A stretch of 16,841 nt of DNA from Moraxella lacunata (lineage in GTDB: Bacteria; Pseudomonadota; Gammaproteobacteria; Pseudomonadales; Moraxellaceae), in the NCBI RefSeq assembly GCF_002027545.1, contig NZ_MXAN01000079.1, positions 8,891 through 25,731 on the forward strand, written 5' to 3'. The first letter of the stretch is position 1. Every line of letters begins with the position of its first letter. Below are positions 1-7,785 of the stretch, piece by piece. Under the pieces are notes generated by a model. It was not told the origin of the DNA. It saw only the letters and a program-made list of their open reading frames with translations, and ran no database searches. The translations under genes and the position numbers were made by a program.

Positions 1-18
1 TGGCGTTGGCGTTGGCGT
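1..18. repeat. TGGCGT hexanucleotide repeat, three copies, cut by window edge
   Basis: Three perfect copies of TGGCGT open the window, and the array may continue outside it. On the coding (minus) strand they read ACGCCA and encode Thr-Pro pairs in the linker of the autotransporter. A change in copy number would lengthen or shorten the linker by two residues without altering the frame. Confidence 0.7.
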
Positions 19-264
19 TGAGCCTTGCTGTGCTAATTTTAAATGTACTTTGTTGGTATCACTATAATCTGCTTCAAAATCCACAAGTGGACTATTGTCT
101 GTAATGTTTTTGAATCGACCATTTAGAGTGCCCGCTGTCAAAACATTGTGCCAAACTGTTGATTTGTTGGTGTCCTTAATAAAGTCTTGGGTTAGGGCTT
201 TTAGGTTGCCATTGTCAATGTCAGCAGTGCCCGTAACAATTACTTTGCCATAACGGTCATCTTT
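1..264 (-). pseudogene. Out-of-frame continuation of the autotransporter (passenger end and PT linker), partial at window edge
   Basis: Reading the minus strand one base out of phase with the upstream ORF gives about 87 open codons from 261 down to base 1, with no stop. The translation starts DDRYGKVIVTGTADIDNG and continues with autotransporter-like sequence (WHNVLTAGTLNGRFKNI, VDFEADYSDTNKVHLKLAQ). It ends in a Pro-Thr repeat at the window edge. The end of a passenger followed by a PT-rich linker is what normally precedes a type V secretion beta-barrel, so the barrel probably lies just outside the window. Without the frame correction this part is not translated from the upstream start. It may be a true inactivating frameshift or an assembly or sequencing error. 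Confidence 0.7.
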
Positions 265-1901
265 ATAATTTTGCTGTCTTCATTGTAGTCTGAAATGCCG
301 ATAACCAGATTTTCGCCAGCCATCTTAAGATTGCCATCTATTTTGAGTGTGCCATCAATGGCTCCGATGTCGCCTGTGAATTTTTTGGAGTTTTCAGACA
401 AGGTTAGCATTCCTGAACCATTCATAATAAAACCACCCGAAACAAACTCGTTTTGTTCATCTATAGTAACTGCAACGGTTTGTCCTACATCTCCTGTAAT
501 GACTGCCTCGGGATTGATAATGACATTGGCGGGTGTGTCATCCCTGTGTAAGTCGCCCATTTGCACCCATAGACCTTCTTTGCCAATCTCAATTTTGTTG
601 TTTTGATTAAATCCTGCAAACAAATTGTTTTGATCTTGAGTGAAAACCAGTCCTGCACCATTGAGGTGTATTTCTGAGCGTTGAGCATCGGGGCTTCTTT
701 GAATTTGGTGAACTTCGAGCATGGCTGGCTGTTTGTCTGTACCTGTGATTTTGAGTACGCCTTGCCCTTGTTCACCAACGGTAATAGTGTTAATAGCTGT
801 GCTAGTTTCTGTGTCAAGATGTAGTGTGCCGACACCTGTTTGTGATTTACCAAGTGTAATATTTTGAATTGGGTGGATTTGCCATAATTGTTTGAAGGTT
901 AAATTGCCAACACCTTGCTCACCAACAGTGATGTCTTGTACTTCAAGATATGCATTATCTTCTATCAAAACATCGCCACGACTACCTGTTTTGGCGGCAA
1001 TGGTTAGGGTGTCTGCGACAATACTACTGTCATTGTTTTTTGCGACAAGTTTGCCAGTACCTGCCCCACCCACAACGATGTCGGTTAGTCTGGCAACTGA
1101 ATTATTTTGTAAGGTTAGCTCGCCCGTACCACCTTTTTCCATCCCAATTTGCAATAATTCGCCTCTAATGTAACTCCCATCTTTGGCATTAAAGGTGCCT
1201 TTGCCTGCATTGCCCACATAAATGGTCTCTGCCTGAATGTCTGCACCAACAAGGCTGACTGTGCCTGTCCCTGTTTCATTGGTATTGGCTGTGCCACCAA
1301 TGTCTAGTCTATTAAATTTAATATTCTCGTTGTCTTGATTTCGCCATACCGTCAAATAGCCATTGCCTTCTTTGCCGACAATGGCGTGATGGGCGGTTAA
1401 GGTATGATTGCCAAATACGTTCACAAAACTGGCATTCTCCACAGGGTTAGTGCTGGTGGTGATGGGTTTGTCTTTCCCTATCGTTAATGTTCTAGCAACT
1501 TCTACACTGCTATTTTGTTGGGCTGGGTCATTGTTGTTGTCATCTAGAGTTAGTACGCCTGTTGATGATTTGCCAATTTTCAAATCGCCATTTAGCTTTA
1601 GATGGCTGTTTTCGTGGATAAGTGCCTCCCCATCTGCTCCTAGCATTTTGTGAATGTTCAGCGTGCCTGCTTGTACGGTTGCCCCCTTTCTTATTTCCAG
1701 GGTTCCATAGGTTAGCTCACCGTCGGTCAGGCGGATGTCCCCTTCATAGATAACCGCACCTGCATTGCTTGTTAAGATTATTCCAATCGCCAATGCCAAT
1801 GTCTTGACTGACTTGGTCTTGCCACGGGCTTTGGCAAATTCTGATACACATTGATAAGTGCCTGTGGCGTGGTTAAAAACAACTCGATAAATGTGATTCA
1901 T
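240..1901 (-). CDS. Autotransporter (type Va secretion) N-terminal and passenger region, frameshifted before the beta-domain
   Basis: This 553-residue product is predicted to be exported and, if intact, surface displayed. Residues 1-30 (MNHIYRVVFNHATGTYQCVS onward, basic, ending RGKTKS) match the extended signal peptide region (ESPR) of large type V proteins. A hydrophobic stretch follows at 33-46, with likely cleavage near SNAGA (45-49). Residues 105-400 carry about eight degenerate units of the form VG-x2-G-x-G-x-L, for example at 229-235, 277-284, 326-333 and 375-382, typical of a beta-helical passenger. Residues 495-525 (GSGMLTLSENSKKFTGDIG) look like a passenger-associated beta-strand repeat. 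An AAGGA Shine-Dalgarno lies just before the ATG at 1901. The frame stops at 240-242 after seven unrelated residues, whereas the sensible frame continues to base 1, so the beta-barrel is lost as read. The adhesin or enzyme role cannot be told from sequence. Confidence 0.8.
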   Translation of the reverse strand: MNHIYRVVFNHATGTYQCVSEFAKARGKTKSVKTLALAIGIILTSNAGAVIYEGDIRLTDGELTYGTLEIRKGATVQAGTLNIHKMLGADGEALIHENSHLKLNGDLKIGKSSTGVLTLDDNNNDPAQQNSSVEVARTLTIGKDKPITTSTNPVENASFVNVFGNHTLTAHHAIVGKEGNGYLTVWRNQDNENIKFNRLDIGGTANTNETGTGTVSLVGADIQAETIYVGNAGKGTFNAKDGSYIRGELLQIGMEKGGTGELTLQNNSVARLTDIVVGGAGTGKLVAKNNDSSIVADTLTIAAKTGSRGDVLIEDNAYLEVQDITVGEQGVGNLTFKQLWQIHPIQNITLGKSQTGVGTLHLDTETSTAINTITVGEQGQGVLKITGTDKQPAMLEVHQIQRSPDAQRSEIHLNGAGLVFTQDQNNLFAGFNQNNKIEIGKEGLWVQMGDLHRDDTPANVIINPEAVITGDVGQTVAVTIDEQNEFVSGGFIMNGSGMLTLSENSKKFTGDIGAIDGTLKIDGNLKMAGENLVIGISDYNEDSKIIKMTVMAK

Positions 1902-1978
1902 AGAATATCCTTAAGTTCCAAGAGATAGGTTATTTATTGATAAAATCAATGGTTTGAATTAATAAAAATTAACATAGA

Positions 1979-1984
1979 ATTATA
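1979..1984 (-). promoter_or_regulatory. Candidate -10 box for the autotransporter gene
   Basis: A perfect TATAAT is present on the minus strand about 78 bases upstream of the autotransporter start. No good -35 hexamer sits 16-18 bases further upstream, so only the -10 is visible. The surrounding 1902-2112 stretch is very AT-rich, and I see no ORF there. Confidence 0.3.
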
Positions 1985-2112
1985 CTAAAAATTTTACAAT
2001 AGGAGTGGTTTTATGAAAAATTATTGATAAACGGTGTTGTTTTTGTGATTGATGGGTAGTTTTTGATGGGAATCGAGTTGTTTGGAAAAGCAGAATGCTA
2101 AAAGCGGATGAT

Positions 2113-2140
2113 AAAAAAGACGACCATTAAGCCGTCTTTT
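2113..2140 (-). terminator. Rho-independent terminator after surA
   Basis: An 8-bp perfect stem pairs AAAAGACG with CGTCTTTT around a 10-base loop. On the minus strand it is followed by a run of six T. It lies 13 bases after the surA stop codon and so closes the lptD-surA unit before the autotransporter gene. Confidence 0.85.
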
Positions 2141-2153
2141 GATATTTGTAAAA

Positions 2154-3143
2154 TTATTCAAAAATCTTAATATAAGCCCCAGCTTTTAGTTCATCCACCC
2201 AGTCTTCTTCGGCTTGGGGAGCTTGACGGCTAAACAGTATCTCACGAGCTTTGTCTTTGCGTGCTTCATTACTCATGTCTCGCTGGCGAGTGTTCTCCAC
2301 TTTTAGGATGTGCCAGCCAAACTGCGTGCGAAACGGGGTGGAAAAATCACCAGCGACAGTATTTTTCATCGTCGCTTCAAATTCTTTGACCATCTGCCCG
2401 TCAGTGACCCAGCCTAGGCGACCGTTTTGGGTGGCAGAGCCTGTGTCATCAGAATAGGTGGCTGCCATCGCCCCAAAGTCCGCTCCTTTTTGTAGTTCGC
2501 TGTATAGGGCGTTGATTTTTTGTTGTGCCATGGCATCACTTTGAGCATCATCAACTTTGACCAAAATATGACTGGTTTGCCATTCGGGGATAAGCACCTG
2601 TTCGGCAGGGATTTGTTGTCCTTCGGGCGAGTTTAAAAAGGCATTGACTTCCTGCTCGCTGATGTTAATGCGTGGACGGACTTGGGCTTGCCATAATGCC
2701 ACTAGGCTTGCATCTTCGATGACTTGACGGCGAAGTTCGGCATAACTGCTTAACCGTTTGCCATCAAGCGAGCGTTGAAAATCTGCCAAGTTGTCAAACC
2801 CTTCTTGGTTGGCGATGGCGAGCAGTTCACGATTGACCGCATTTTCATTGGGGCTAAACCCTGCACGTTTTACCAGTCCAAGCTGTAATTTGCGCGTGAT
2901 GAGTGCATCCATGGTAAGGTTTTGGACTTCGGCATTAGATAGAGCGATGCCCCTGTCACGATATTCACGAGCCATGGCTTGACTGGCTGTAATGAACTCG
3001 CTTTTTAGGATAATTTCGTCATTGACCTGTGCCAAAATACCATCGGCACTGCTTGTCACGCTAGGGGTGTTGGCGGTGGCGACCGTCGCCATGCCTAGGC
3101 TCAGGCTGATGGCAAGTAGGGATTGGATAAGGGGGTGTTTCAT
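2154..3143 (-). CDS. surA: Periplasmic chaperone SurA (parvulin-type peptidyl-prolyl isomerase)
   Basis: SurA escorts unfolded outer-membrane proteins, LptD among them, across the periplasm to the BAM complex. I choose the ATG at 3143: it has an AGGA Shine-Dalgarno in the 86-base gap after lptD, and it places a clean signal peptide first (MKHPLIQSLLAISLSLGMA, cleavage after ATA near residue 24). The upstream in-frame ATG at 3191 would put 16 hydrophilic residues before it. Residues about 30-170 are the SurA N-terminal chaperone domain. Residues about 185-285 are one parvulin domain with the HILVKV, NGRLGWV and FGWHIL signatures. The product is 329 residues with a single parvulin domain, against two in the 428-residue E. 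coli protein. It lies directly downstream of lptD, as in many gammaproteobacteria, and probably shares its transcript. Confidence 0.9.
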   Translation of the reverse strand: MKHPLIQSLLAISLSLGMATVATANTPSVTSSADGILAQVNDEIILKSEFITASQAMAREYRDRGIALSNAEVQNLTMDALITRKLQLGLVKRAGFSPNENAVNRELLAIANQEGFDNLADFQRSLDGKRLSSYAELRRQVIEDASLVALWQAQVRPRINISEQEVNAFLNSPEGQQIPAEQVLIPEWQTSHILVKVDDAQSDAMAQQKINALYSELQKGADFGAMAATYSDDTGSATQNGRLGWVTDGQMVKEFEATMKNTVAGDFSTPFRTQFGWHILKVENTRQRDMSNEARKDKAREILFSRQAPQAEEDWVDELKAGAYIKIFE

Positions 3144-3229
3144 TGTTGTTCCTATAAAATTGTTAATAGATAAACCAAACCAGTTTAGCATTTCATCATC
3201 ATCTCGTCAAATGCTATGATTTAAATAAA

Positions 3230-6200
3230 TTAATAATCCTGTTGCCATGCTTGATTGACGGTATCATAACCCAAGACTTTATCAGACATCAGGCGGTTTA
3301 GCTTACCGCCACTGGTAATGCCATTTAGGCGAATCTCCGCCATGACAGCATTGTCCACTCCTGCTTCGGGGTTTAGGTCGTTGCGATAACGACGAGCGTA
3401 GACCGATAAGCCATAACAGCAATCTTCGTAATTGACCCCGACTAGGGCATCAAGCAGGCGGTCATTTTTATAGTCGTATTGGGCTTGGGTCATGACACGC
3501 CAGCGGTTGTTGATGGGAAAGACAGCGGAGGCGGTATAAGCCGATAGGGCAAGCTGACCTGTGGCGGGGTTGTCTTTGCGTTCGATGACGCCAAAGTTGT
3601 ACAGCTGATTATCACTGGGCTGATAACGTAGCTGAGCGACGATGGCACTTAGGTCGTAGCTGGGGGTAAATGCCCCACCAGCTTCTACCCAAAAGTTATC
3701 CGTCGGCTGAGCAGAAGCTCGCCATGCCATCCCTGATGTGCTACCTGTAAAGATTTGGCTGTCATCTAAGCCCACACGAATGTCATCTAAATAAATCTGC
3801 TCGGCAATGCCTCCATCAAAGCGTGTCAGACCTGACCCATCCACATAGCGATAATGCAGAGCAGGGGTGATGGCGTGCAAGTCGCCAATGCGGGCATAGC
3901 CTAAGAACCACGAATCGGACAGTAGGCGGTCGTAGCTAATCTGCCCGATGGCGGTCTCAAAGTTGGGGATGTTGCTTTGGTCTTTGTAAGGGATGTAGGT
4001 GTATTTTAGGCGTGGCATGATGACTTGATGACCGCCCAAGCTGTCGTCATACAGTCCAAAGGGCGAACCTGCCTTTTCAAAAAACAGCCCCGTATCCAAC
4101 CCAACCCTAGGAGCGAATACTGAATAAGTGCCTTCGTCTTCGGTCAGATTTTGTCCGATAAGGCTGTCTTCATCATAAGATACATGCAGATGTGTCAAGG
4201 CAAGCGATGGCGTAGCATAGCCCCATGAGCGAGTCATCGGGTAACTTGCCGAGAGTTGGTTGTACATGCGAAAGCCTGATTTTTCCGTCTCGGAGTTGTC
4301 TTTGATGGATTTTTTAAAATAGGCAGAGTTGTGAACCCCTTCTACTTTTAGGCGGTTTAGCACGTCAAATTCATTGACAAGTTTTGGCAAGCGATAATGC
4401 ACCGACAACTGGGGCAGGCGTGAGTAAGGCTTGTCTTTGTCTAGGATGGTCGTGCCGTCGTTATTTTTACCATATAACGTCTGAAAGGTCTCAGCTCGCA
4501 AATCGGCACTGATGTAGTCATTGTAGTAGCTTGCCCCGATGTTGCGTGGTAGGTTAAGTGGGTTGCCTTCGATGCCAAGCGTGTCAAAGTCATTAAGATA
4601 ACTGCTGTCCGAGACGTAGCGATAATGAGCGTAGGCGGACAGATGGGGGTGGCGTTTGGACTGCCAATAGTGGTCATAAAACAGGCTTTTGCGGTCTTCG
4701 TTATTGTATTTGCGGTCATTGGGCAATAAAGAACCACGTAACACGCCTGCCCCGACGTGCTGTGTCAGATAGCGAAACTCGCCCGTGAGCATGGGGTTTT
4801 TGCTACTAAACACCGTGGGCGTGATGGTGGCATCATAGTTTGGGGCAAGGTTTAGGTAATAGGGCGTGCTAATCTCAAAACTGTCCGAGCCAAACCCTGC
4901 CGTCGGTAACAAAAAGCCACTGGCACGTCTGTCATCAATGGGAAAGTTAAAATATGGCAAATAAAAGACGGGCACGTTACCGATTCTGAGTGTGCTGTTT
5001 TTTGCCACACCACGCCCTGTGTCGTTATCGATGTCAATGCTACTGGCGTCCAAATGCCATTTGCGTTCGGTTGGCGGGCAGGTGGAGAACATCACGTCCT
5101 GCATGTGGTATTGGTTATCGCCGACTTTGTTTAGGGTGTGGGCATGCCCGTGGGCGTTCATGGTGGTGCTGGCAAAGGCGACATCATGAGCGGTGGCAGT
5201 TCTGCCATCATCGGCATAGTATAAGTTATCGGCAACCCCGATAATCCCTGCACCGCTTACCTTGCTACCGCCAGTACTGGGTGGTCTGTCATCACTAAAC
5301 AGCACTTGCCCTGTGGCACGCATTTGTCTTGTGCTGGGCTGATAGATGAGCTTGTCAGCGACGATTTGCTGGCCGTTTTGTTCGATGATGACATTGCCAG
5401 CAAGCTCGGCGTAGTCTTTATTGTCATAGTAGCCGTAGTCGGCTTGGGCGTAGAAAGTGTCGTTATCATCGCCATGATCCCGATAGCCCAAACTTTGGCT
5501 TAGGCTCTCTCGCTTGGGCTGTACCCACACCCCTTCACAGCGTGCCACATGTCCGCTTGTGCTTGGCTTGGCGTGATAATATTGGGCAAGTTTGGCAAGA
5601 CTTTGGCTTTTTTGTGTGTTGGCATGATGGTCTTGGCTGATGTTGTCACTGCTGATAAATGTCGTGCTTTGATTGCCTTTGCTGTTTGAAATGGTTTGAC
5701 TGTTATGGCTGTTATGAATGCCATGAGTATCTGATGTGACAAATGACGTGGGTTTTGGGTTGTGATTTGATTTATCGCCCTGTTTGTTGTTTGTTAATTT
5801 ATTATCAAGATATGGGTTATTATCAAGATGTGGATTGCCCCGTGTGCTGTATTCAGGGCTGTATTGGGGGTCATGCGAAGTGACGGCATGATAAGACAGA
5901 TGAGCAGGTTTGGGCTGAGTGATGGTGGGGGCAGAATTGGCGGTTTGGGTGTTATTGGTGCTGGCGACAAATCCCAAGCCGTCATCGGTTGAGTTAGTCT
6001 CTATCTTTGCCCCTGTGGTCGCTTGAACGGTGGCAGGCGTGGGCGTATGGCTCATCATGCTGTTGGCGTTTGGGCGTGTGATGTCATCAGATGTTACAAA
6101 ACTTTGGGCGTGACTTAGGGTAGGCAATACACCAAACAACGCCATGCCGACACAGATGGTCAGTTCGTGCTTTTTGCCAAAAAAATCCTGTTTTTGTCTG

Positions 6201-6235
6201 CCCTGTTTGCTCTGTGTTGCCTGTCCACGTGCCAT
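3230..6235 (-). CDS. lptD: LPS/LOS-assembly outer-membrane protein LptD
   Basis: LptD with LptE forms the outer-membrane translocon that inserts lipopolysaccharide or lipooligosaccharide into the outer leaflet. The product is 1001 residues, longer than E. coli LptD (784). A signal peptide (hydrophobic core about 24-40, cleavage near SHA at 41-43) follows an unusually long polar N-terminus. Residues 44-232 are a low-complexity Asn/Ser/Thr/His-rich linker. Residues about 258-390 are the OstA/LptA-like jellyroll (AGNVIIEQNGQQIVADKLIY). The rest is the beta-barrel, ending in an aromatic residue. The four cysteines that form the family's two essential disulfides are visible: C233, C386 and the adjacent pair C939-C940 (DCCYGLSVYAR). 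The start is supported by AGGT eight bases before ATG. It is first in an lptD-surA unit and divergent from amgK. Confidence 0.95.
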   Translation of the reverse strand: MARGQATQSKQGRQKQDFFGKKHELTICVGMALFGVLPTLSHAQSFVTSDDITRPNANSMMSHTPTPATVQATTGAKIETNSTDDGLGFVASTNNTQTANSAPTITQPKPAHLSYHAVTSHDPQYSPEYSTRGNPHLDNNPYLDNKLTNNKQGDKSNHNPKPTSFVTSDTHGIHNSHNSQTISNSKGNQSTTFISSDNISQDHHANTQKSQSLAKLAQYYHAKPSTSGHVARCEGVWVQPKRESLSQSLGYRDHGDDNDTFYAQADYGYYDNKDYAELAGNVIIEQNGQQIVADKLIYQPSTRQMRATGQVLFSDDRPPSTGGSKVSGAGIIGVADNLYYADDGRTATAHDVAFASTTMNAHGHAHTLNKVGDNQYHMQDVMFSTCPPTERKWHLDASSIDIDNDTGRGVAKNSTLRIGNVPVFYLPYFNFPIDDRRASGFLLPTAGFGSDSFEISTPYYLNLAPNYDATITPTVFSSKNPMLTGEFRYLTQHVGAGVLRGSLLPNDRKYNNEDRKSLFYDHYWQSKRHPHLSAYAHYRYVSDSSYLNDFDTLGIEGNPLNLPRNIGASYYNDYISADLRAETFQTLYGKNNDGTTILDKDKPYSRLPQLSVHYRLPKLVNEFDVLNRLKVEGVHNSAYFKKSIKDNSETEKSGFRMYNQLSASYPMTRSWGYATPSLALTHLHVSYDEDSLIGQNLTEDEGTYSVFAPRVGLDTGLFFEKAGSPFGLYDDSLGGHQVIMPRLKYTYIPYKDQSNIPNFETAIGQISYDRLLSDSWFLGYARIGDLHAITPALHYRYVDGSGLTRFDGGIAEQIYLDDIRVGLDDSQIFTGSTSGMAWRASAQPTDNFWVEAGGAFTPSYDLSAIVAQLRYQPSDNQLYNFGVIERKDNPATGQLALSAYTASAVFPINNRWRVMTQAQYDYKNDRLLDALVGVNYEDCCYGLSVYARRYRNDLNPEAGVDNAVMAEIRLNGITSGGKLNRLMSDKVLGYDTVNQAWQQDY

Positions 6236-6326
6236 GATGTTACCTGATTGACTTAGGGTGATTTTAAATATAAAGTAAGATTGGCTATTTTACCCTATTT
6301 TTGATTTAAAATTAAATAGTTTTTAT

Positions 6327-6471
6327 TAGGGCGTGCCTGCCTTTTGTATTTGCAATGAAAAATGCCTATTTTAAAAGCAGGGGAGTTGCACATTTTTCAT
6401 GCAAAAACATCCTTTTATTTCTAAAATATTTCTAAATTTTAAATTCTGTTATAAAGTTTTAACACGCTCTA
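6327..6471 (+). mobile_element. MITE-like element, copy A (145 bp, TAGGGCGTGCC ends)
   Basis: The left end TAGGGCGTGCCTGCC starts a 38-base module (6327-6364) identical at 37 of 38 positions to the end module of copy B. The opposite end, read outward on the minus strand, is TAGAGCGTGTT, which matches TAGGGCGTGCC at 8 of 11 positions with only transitions. Internal arms (6350-6364 and 6391-6404, sharing TTGCA and TGAAAAATG) form an inverted repeat round a 26-base loop. The element begins and ends in TA, as expected if it entered at a TA dinucleotide. It codes for no protein and sits 91 bases upstream of lptD. The exact far boundary is inferred by comparison with copy B. Confidence 0.65.
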
Positions 6472-6502
6472 TTTCTTATAAAAATGTGCCAGTAAAAAAT
6501 AA

Positions 6503-6529
6503 TACACCGAAAATGACTGGTGTAACACC
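6503..6529. promoter_or_regulatory. Cluster of ACACC/GGTGT half-sites upstream of amgK
   Basis: TACACC at 6503-6508 pairs with GGTGTA at 6519-6524. The same GGTGT also pairs with ACACC at 6525-6529, giving the near-perfect palindrome GGTGTAACACC. The group lies 83-109 bases upstream of amgK, next to a TAAACT hexamer at 6541. It could be an operator; no regulator can be named. Confidence 0.25.
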
Positions 6530-6560
6530 CAAAAATCCGCTAAACTATGGCACCTGTTTA

Positions 6561-6600
6561 ATCATTTAACCAAATCATTTAACTAAACCATTTTAACCAT
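6561..6600 (+). repeat. Three tandem 13-14-base repeats in the amgK leader
   Basis: Units are ATCATTTAACCAA (6561-6573), ATCATTTAACTAA (6574-6586, one difference) and ACCATTTTAACCAT (6587-6600). They end just before the AAGGG ribosome binding site of amgK, so they lie in the presumed leader or over the core promoter. Confidence 0.75.
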
Positions 6601-6611
6601 AAGGGCATACC

Positions 6612-7634
6612 ATGACTCGCCATGATGAGATGATGAATTTTTTAAACAATCACCTAACCGCTGGTTTTACGGTAGAGAGCTTGGCAGGGGATGCCAGTTT
6701 TCGCCGTTATCATCGCATTCATTTTAAGGTGGCAAGCGAACATGATAAAGATGAAATGACGTATCTTTTGATGGATGCTCCGCCTGACAAAGAAAGTGTG
6801 ACCGAATTTGTAGCGGTGGCAGGTATCATGAGTGAAGCGGTGAATGTGCCTGACATCATCGCCCAAGACATTCCTAAGGGTTTTTTATTGTTACAAGACT
6901 TTGGTGCGACTGAATTTGCTCATTTAATCAAAGATGATAAAGCAAATGTGACTCGCTATTATCAAAAAGCCTACGAGACATTAATCAAGTTACAGGATTT
7001 GGATATTGATGTTGATTTGCCAGCATATAGCGATGAGAAATTAAATGATGAGATGGATTTATTTAGCCAATGGTTCTTGCCATATATCAACGTGGCATTT
7101 ACATCCGATGATGAGTTATTATGGGAGCGACTAAAAAAACAAGTCATCACTGATGTCCAAAGTCAGCCCAAAGTCATCGTTCATCGCGATTATCACAGTC
7201 GCAATCTCATGCAAGATAAAGCGTCCGATGAGCTGGGCGTGATTGATTTTCAAGATGCGGTGATTGGGGCGGATACTTATGATTTGGTGAGTCTGGTGCG
7301 AGATGCGTACATTGATGTGGATGAGACGTGGGTGAATGAGCAGATTGGGGTCTTTTATGAATTAAAAAACCCTAACATGACTTTGCATGACTTTACCAAA
7401 AATGTCAATATCATGGGCGTACAGCGACATTTAAAAGTATTGGGGATTTTCATTCGTCTGTATCAGCGAGATGGTAAAGAGCGTTATTTGCAAAACATCC
7501 CCAAAGTGATGAATGATTTGTGCCGTGAGCTAAAATGGTTAAGTGAGCAGGGCGATGATGTTTATGCCACTTTTAATGAATTCATTCAGCAAAAAATCCT
7601 ACCTGCGTATACTCAGGTCTTTATATCGGTATAA
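6612..7634 (+). CDS. amgK: Anomeric N-acetylmuramate/N-acetylglucosamine kinase AmgK
   Basis: AmgK phosphorylates cytoplasmic MurNAc (and GlcNAc) at the anomeric C1 hydroxyl, giving MurNAc-alpha-1-phosphate for MurU in the fosfomycin-bypass peptidoglycan recycling route first described in Pseudomonas. The 340-residue product has the aminoglycoside-phosphotransferase/choline-kinase fold. An N-lobe carries GDASFRRYHRI (26-36), the hinge region is LLLQDFG (92-98), the catalytic loop is HRDYHSRN (191-198) and the metal-binding IDFQDA is at 211-216. There is no signal peptide, as expected for a cytosolic enzyme. The start has an AAGGG Shine-Dalgarno. murU lies 151 bases downstream on the same strand. 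The divergent lptD-surA neighbour is the arrangement I recall from pseudomonads, which supports the assignment. Confidence 0.92.
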   Translation: MTRHDEMMNFLNNHLTAGFTVESLAGDASFRRYHRIHFKVASEHDKDEMTYLLMDAPPDKESVTEFVAVAGIMSEAVNVPDIIAQDIPKGFLLLQDFGATEFAHLIKDDKANVTRYYQKAYETLIKLQDLDIDVDLPAYSDEKLNDEMDLFSQWFLPYINVAFTSDDELLWERLKKQVITDVQSQPKVIVHRDYHSRNLMQDKASDELGVIDFQDAVIGADTYDLVSLVRDAYIDVDETWVNEQIGVFYELKNPNMTLHDFTKNVNIMGVQRHLKVLGIFIRLYQRDGKERYLQNIPKVMNDLCRELKWLSEQGDDVYATFNEFIQQKILPAYTQVFISV

Positions 7635-7636
7635 AT

Positions 7637-7672
7637 AAAATAGGATGATGATATGATAAATTGTCCTATTTT
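7637..7672 (+). terminator. Weak hairpin between amgK and murU, possible attenuating terminator
   Basis: AAAATAGGA pairs with TCCTATTTT (9 bp, 18-base loop), followed by a T-rich stretch. The stem is AT-rich, so termination may be partial. The hairpin starts three bases after the amgK stop codon, and murU may then depend on read-through or on its own promoter (a TATATAAA stretch lies near 7755-7762). Confidence 0.45.
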
Positions 7673-7785
7673 TATTTTAATGTTTGATATTTTTAATTTT
7701 AAAATTGATGGGGTTAATTTTATCAAGATAATTAATTCAAAAACCCCAATCATTATATAAAAATGATGTTTATAAAAGGCAAACC

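Larger units (their letters stand above)
6236..6611. other. Divergent intergenic region between lptD and amgK
   Basis: This 376-base AT-rich gap has no plausible gene. It must carry the promoters of both divergent units, but no near-consensus pair stands out. A TAAACT hexamer at 6541-6546 could be the amgK -10. It also holds a MITE-like element (6327-6471), an inverted-repeat cluster (6503-6529) and a threefold 13-base tandem repeat (6561-6600), each listed separately. Confidence 0.6.

Noticed and set aside
485..853. 122-codon minus-strand ORF within the autotransporter gene
   Set aside because: It is out of frame inside a convincing coding region, and its composition does not resemble a protein family.
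3144..3191. Longer surA start at 3191
   Set aside because: It would put a polar stretch before the signal peptide; the ATG at 3143 has a good ribosome binding site and a normal signal peptide.
4441..5742. Several 60-98-codon ORFs on both strands within lptD
   Set aside because: All are shadows of the lptD reading frame, with no independent start signals or recognisable products.
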